Shown here: piece by piece, positions 5,017-7,564 of the stretch
Layout: each line of letters begins with the position of its first letter
Position numbering within the stretch: position 1 is the stretch's first letter
NCBI GenBank assembly: GCA_964431685.1
Contig: CAYSLA010000166.1
Span: 1-7,564 of the forward strand
Origin: CAYSLA01 sp964431685
GTDB taxonomy: Bacteria > Armatimonadota > UBA5829
Direction of reading: 5' to 3'
DNA: 7,564 bases
Program-made: the position numbers and the translations under genes
The notes under the pieces: model-generated
Seen by the model: the letters and a program-made list of their open reading frames with translations, nothing else
The model's database searches: none
What the model was told of the DNA's origin: nothing

Positions 5017-6432
5017 CTATGCAGCGCGGTCGGGACGAACCTTGCTTCGGATCATCGAGGAGAATTCACCGACTATTTCGGGGTCGAACTGGCCTCCGGA
5101 GCAGCGCTCCAACTCGGCCAGTACATCATCGACATCACCCGCCCCGCGATATGCGCGCTCATTTGTCATCGCATCAAAGGCATCGGCGATAGCGATTATC
5201 CGGGACAGCAGAGGTATGTTGGAACCATCAAGACCGGCAGGATATCCTTTGCCGTCGTAACGTTCGTGGTGGTGTTTGATCGCCGGAATGATCGAGTTCA
5301 TCTGCAGGACCCGCCTGAGCAGACCGGACCCGAGGCGCGAGTGATTTTGCACGACAACCCATTCATCGACAGTAAGAGGCCGCTGCTTGGCAAGGATTTC
5401 CTCCGGAACGGCAATCTTACCTATGTCGTGCAACAGCGACGCGACCCGCAGGTTGTCGAGTTCTTCGGCAGAAAGACCCATCCTGCGGCCGAGCTCGACT
5501 GCGTTGCCCATCACAGAATGAGAGTGTCCCTCTTTCATCGAATCGCGGGAATCCAGCATCGCTGCCAGAGCTTCAACTGCACCAACGTCATCATTGTCAT
5601 AAAGGAGCGGCTTCACGTGTCCAGGAACGGCCCGGTACTCCCGGCTGCACTCGTCGCGGTAGATGACGCAACGATTCTTGCCCTGCTGCTTGGCGCTGTA
5701 AAGAGCTGCATCGGCGCTAAGCACAAGTGCGTGCCGAGTCGATCCGTGTACCGGAAACACGGCAATACCCGCACTCACAGTAACCTGTCGGGAAACACCC
5801 AGTACTTCCGAACTCTCTCGCTCCACCTTAGAACGGATGTGTTCGGCCACAACCAGGGCTTCTTCCGCACTGGTCTCAGGAAGTATGAAGACGAACTCCT
5901 CACCGCCGTACCTGGCAACAATATCCATCTGCCTGACCGAACGCTTGCATAACGAAGCAAACCAGATCAGCAGTCTGTCACCGTCCTGGTGACCCCAGGT
6001 ATCGTTGTAGGTCTTGAAGTTGTCGAGATCGGCCATCACTATGGACAACGGGTGGCGGTATCGCCTGGCACGCGCTATCTCGGTGTTCAGGCGCTCCTGG
6101 AAGTAACGGTGATTGTAGACGTCAGTCAGGCCATCAACATTCGCTTTCTGTTCCGCTCTTCGGCGATACTCGACCTCGCGGTCAAACAGGTGTCCGACCG
6201 CGATTGCCAGGACCGCACACACTACCTGCCACACCACAAACGTCAGCATATGCACGCGCAGAACCTCAACGACATTCGTGCTGAACCAGCCAGCGCCTCC
6301 GGGCACACCCCAGGCCTGGGATTCGACTCCCAGAGCCCACAACCCGACGAAATATGATACCGTCGCAAAGACGATGCCGCCCAGATAGAAGAGCAGGCGA
6401 TAACGAACGCTGAGTTGGCACTTGCTTGTCAT
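5017..6432 (-). CDS. Membrane-bound GGDEF plus HD-GYP cyclic-di-GMP enzyme
   Basis: A 471-residue protein combining synthesis and breakdown of cyclic di-GMP. Two membrane helices lie at about residues 13-35 and 60-80, with no recognised sensor domain. The GGDEF domain (about 95-258) has Asp135 in ADLDNF, the catalytic GGEEF at 176-180, and an RQMD inhibitory site (167-170) five residues before it, so cyclase activity and product inhibition are both expected. The HD-GYP domain (about 290-465) has HDIGK at 335-339, NHS with His364, HHHERYDGKGYP at 387-398, and Asp417, so metal binding and phosphodiesterase activity also look intact. I chose the ATG at 6432 because AGGAG lies 5 nt upstream; an in-frame GTG at 6471 lacks this. 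The gene is followed by a branched repeat and a separate ThuA gene, and is divergent from yjbQ. Which activity dominates in the cell cannot be read from sequence. Confidence 0.93.
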   Translation of the reverse strand: MTSKCQLSVRYRLLFYLGGIVFATVSYFVGLWALGVESQAWGVPGGAGWFSTNVVEVLRVHMLTFVVWQVVCAVLAIAVGHLFDREVEYRRRAEQKANVDGLTDVYNHRYFQERLNTEIARARRYRHPLSIVMADLDNFKTYNDTWGHQDGDRLLIWFASLCKRSVRQMDIVARYGGEEFVFILPETSAEEALVVAEHIRSKVERESSEVLGVSRQVTVSAGIAVFPVHGSTRHALVLSADAALYSAKQQGKNRCVIYRDECSREYRAVPGHVKPLLYDNDDVGAVEALAAMLDSRDSMKEGHSHSVMGNAVELGRRMGLSAEELDNLRVASLLHDIGKIAVPEEILAKQRPLTVDEWVVVQNHSRLGSGLLRRVLQMNSIIPAIKHHHERYDGKGYPAGLDGSNIPLLSRIIAIADAFDAMTNERAYRGAGDVDDVLAELERCSGGQFDPEIVGEFSSMIRSKVRPDRAA

Positions 6433-6437
6433 TAGTT

Positions 6438-6442
6438 CTCCT
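6438..6442 (-). promoter_or_regulatory. Shine-Dalgarno fixing the GGDEF/HD-GYP gene start
   Basis: Minus-strand AGGAG, 5 nt before the ATG at 6432. The upstream in-frame GTG at 6471 would place this site within the coding region, so the ATG is preferred. Confidence 0.7.
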
Positions 6443-6549
6443 GGCACAGATAGAGCCCCACGAGACTTCACGCCCGTCTTCCCGTGCTGCTCAGAGCATC
6501 AAGTCGGTGCGACTGCATCGAGAAGACCGGCTTACACGTAGACACCACC

Positions 6550-6578
6550 TTTACATACATTCCACATTACGCTACCAT
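6550..6578 (+). promoter_or_regulatory. Candidate sigma-70-type promoter for yjbQ-cdd
   Basis: TTTACA (6550-6555) and TACCAT (6573-6578) are separated by 17 nt inside the only AT-rich part of the intergenic region. They match the usual hexamers at 5 and 4 of 6 positions. A transcript starting near 6585 would have a leader of about 128 nt. The match is modest and the promoter consensus of this organism is unknown. Confidence 0.25.
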
Positions 6579-6654
6579 TTAGTCCATAATGAAGCTCCAC
6601 GGAAGCAGACCGGGTGTTCGCTGAATACGTGCGTACTGCGCCAAACGAGGAGTT

Positions 6655-6667
6655 GCGGGGACCCCGC
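6655..6667. promoter_or_regulatory. G/C palindrome upstream of yjbQ
   Basis: GCGGGGACCCCGC is a perfect inverted repeat (5-bp stem, 3-nt loop as RNA) followed by TTT, 45 bp before the yjbQ start. It could be an operator or a leader hairpin. The T-run is too short for a convincing terminator. Confidence 0.3.
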
Positions 6668-6712
6668 TTTGCATCCGGCGCCGCTTCAACTACAATATTG
6701 AGGAATACAAGA

Positions 6713-7126
6713 ATGAAGTCGCACACCAAGTATCTCTGGTTCAACACCGACAGGCAGCGCGAATTCGTCAACATCACTCCGGAATGCCGGCAGGCGTTGG
6801 AAGAAAGCCGTGTTCAAGAGGGAATGATGCTGGTGTCAGCGATGCATATAACCGCTGCGGTGTGGGTCAATGACAACGAACCCGGCATCCAGCACGACGC
6901 GATGGAGATGCTCGAGCGTCTCGCTCCGGAGGGTCCGGACTACCGTCACCATCGCACGGGCGAGGACAATGGACATGCACACCTGAAGAACTTGCTCATG
7001 CACCACCAGGTCATCCTGCCGATAACCGACGGCAAGCTGGACCTCGGGCCCTGGCAGACAGTGTTCTACTGCGAGTTCGACGGCAGACGGCGCAAACGAG
7101 TTGTGTTAAAGGTAATCGGAGAATAG
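6713..7126 (+). CDS. yjbQ: YjbQ/UPF0047 family protein
   Basis: A 137-residue protein of the small, widespread YjbQ (UPF0047) family, at the usual length. Family hallmarks are SAMHITAAVWVNDNEPGI (43-60) and a His-rich stretch from YRHHRTGEDN (77-86) through HAHLKNLLMHHQV (88-100), followed by LGPWQTVFYCEFDG (111-124). Members form trimers with a metal bound by the conserved histidines; E. coli YjbQ has a weak thiamine-phosphate synthase activity, but the true cellular role is not settled. No signal peptide or membrane helix. I chose the ATG at 6713 because GAGG lies 9 nt upstream and homology starts there, although the frame stays open further upstream. The stop is 11 nt before cdd and forms part of its ribosome site, so the two are almost surely one operon. 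Confidence 0.92.
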   Translation: MKSHTKYLWFNTDRQREFVNITPECRQALEESRVQEGMMLVSAMHITAAVWVNDNEPGIQHDAMEMLERLAPEGPDYRHHRTGEDNGHAHLKNLLMHHQVILPITDGKLDLGPWQTVFYCEFDGRRRKRVVLKVIGE

Positions 7127-7137
7127 AGGCACAGCGA

Positions 7138-7545
7138 ATGAGTCCTGAGCTCGTGAGTCAATATGACGGTCTGATTGAGGCGGCAGAAAGAGCACGGGAG
7201 CATGCGTACGCTCCGCACTCCGGATTTGCGGTGGGAGCAGCAGTTCTGACAGGCTCGGGCAAGGTATACGGCGGGTGCAATGTGGAAAACGCGTCCTACG
7301 GACTGACAGTATGCGCGGAGAGAGTCGCCATCTTCAAGGCGGTGTCCGAAGGAGAAAGGAACATAGTGGCACTCGCCGTAGTCGCGGACAGTATAGACGT
7401 GGTCAGACCGTGCGGGGCTTGCCTGCAGGTGATCAAGGAATTCGCCAAACCAGACAGTTCGCCGGTGATAGTAGCGGCCAATCTGAGGGGACTGTCAGAT
7501 GTCCAGACTCTCGCCGAGTACTTGCCGCTGCCGTTTGTGCTGTGA
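7138..7545 (+). CDS. cdd: Cytidine deaminase
   Basis: A 135-residue enzyme that deaminates cytidine and deoxycytidine to uridine and deoxyuridine in pyrimidine salvage. It matches the short, homotetrameric type in length (about 130-136 residues). Zinc ligands are Cys59 in TVCAER and Cys92 and Cys95 in PCGACLQ, and Glu61 is the catalytic proton shuttle. Substrate-binding residues include Phe30 in the SGFAVGAAV segment and NVEN at 48-51. All key residues are present, so it should be active. The ATG at 7138 has GAGG 8 nt upstream, and that site overlaps the yjbQ stop codon, which suggests coupled expression. No signal peptide; cytoplasmic. Confidence 0.97.
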   Translation: MSPELVSQYDGLIEAAERAREHAYAPHSGFAVGAAVLTGSGKVYGGCNVENASYGLTVCAERVAIFKAVSEGERNIVALAVVADSIDVVRPCGACLQVIKEFAKPDSSPVIVAANLRGLSDVQTLAEYLPLPFVL

Positions 7546-7557
7546 TTACCAGATCCC

Positions 7558-7564
7558 GGAGAAG
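7558..7564 (+). promoter_or_regulatory. Probable Shine-Dalgarno of a further downstream gene
   Basis: GGAGAAG at the right edge, 13 nt after the cdd stop. It is placed as expected for a third gene in the yjbQ-cdd operon whose start would lie just outside the window. Confidence 0.4.

Larger units (their letters stand above)
6433..6712. other. Divergent intergenic region
   Basis: This 280-bp stretch separates the minus-strand c-di-GMP gene from plus-strand yjbQ and must hold promoters for both unless they are driven from elsewhere. It has an AT-rich island at about 6547-6592 in otherwise GC-rich DNA, a small hairpin AGTCG/CGACT at 6502-6514, and a G/C palindrome at 6655-6667. I see no credible gene. 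Confidence 0.6.

Noticed and set aside
5266..5952. 228-codon plus-strand open frame
   Set aside because: It is antisense to the GGDEF/HD-GYP gene, whose catalytic motifs fix the true strand.
6433..6471. GTG at 6471 as start of the GGDEF/HD-GYP gene
   Set aside because: The ATG at 6432 has AGGAG at 5 nt spacing, and the 13 extra residues add no recognised feature.
6668..6696. Promoter TTTGCA-N17-TACAAT for yjbQ
   Set aside because: The hexamers are fair, but transcription would begin at about 6703, inside the Shine-Dalgarno at 6700-6703, leaving almost no leader.
6614..6712. N-terminal extension of YjbQ
   Set aside because: Family homology starts at the ATG at 6713, where a Shine-Dalgarno is present; the upstream part is intergenic in character.
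1..7564. Defence island, prophage or integrative element
   Set aside because: No transposase, integrase, toxin-antitoxin, nuclease or tRNA attachment site is visible; the other genes are ordinary chromosomal types.

Overview
The window looks like a piece of a draft or metagenome-assembled bacterial scaffold. It is moderately GC-rich and contains a run of exactly 100 Ns (2472-2571), the usual scaffolding placeholder. Gene starts are mixed (ATG, GTG, TTG), each with a clear GGAG-type Shine-Dalgarno. The genes are free-living, chromosomal housekeeping or signalling types, with no phage, plasmid or transposase gene. Several palindromic dispersed repeats of the REP type occur, and a secreted beta-rich protein ends in Phe. 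These traits could fit lineages such as Chloroflexota or Armatimonadota, but the sequence does not settle the phylum.

Layout. Positions 1-197 (minus) hold a possible gene truncated by the left edge, in a stretch crowded with inverted repeats. Positions 325-2334 (minus) encode a HerA/DUF87-type hexameric ATPase with an unusual P-loop. Positions 2335-2678 form a noncoding stretch with a 53-bp tandem repeat built on a REP-like hairpin, broken by the assembly gap. Positions 2679-4052 (minus) encode a secreted or lipoprotein-like protein of unknown function. It is translationally coupled (TAGTG overlap) to the upstream ThuA-domain gene at 4052-4777. A spacer of about 240 bp containing a branched palindromic repeat separates this pair from a membrane-bound GGDEF plus HD-GYP cyclic-di-GMP enzyme at 5017-6432. 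After a divergent intergenic region (6433-6712) the plus strand carries yjbQ (UPF0047) and cdd (cytidine deaminase) as a tight operon. A Shine-Dalgarno for a further gene lies at the right edge.

How the genes relate. The ThuA and secreted-protein pair is the only firm minus-strand operon. The ATPase and the c-di-GMP gene are same-strand neighbours separated by repeat-rich spacers, so a common pathway is not shown. yjbQ and cdd are probably cotranscribed metabolic genes.

I did not find a convincing new defence, mobile or RNA-guided system. The points most worth checking are the gap inside the 53-bp array, the compensatory changes in the REP-like hairpins, the P-loop of the HerA-like ATPase, the ThuA-coupled unknown protein, and the hairpin-dense left edge.
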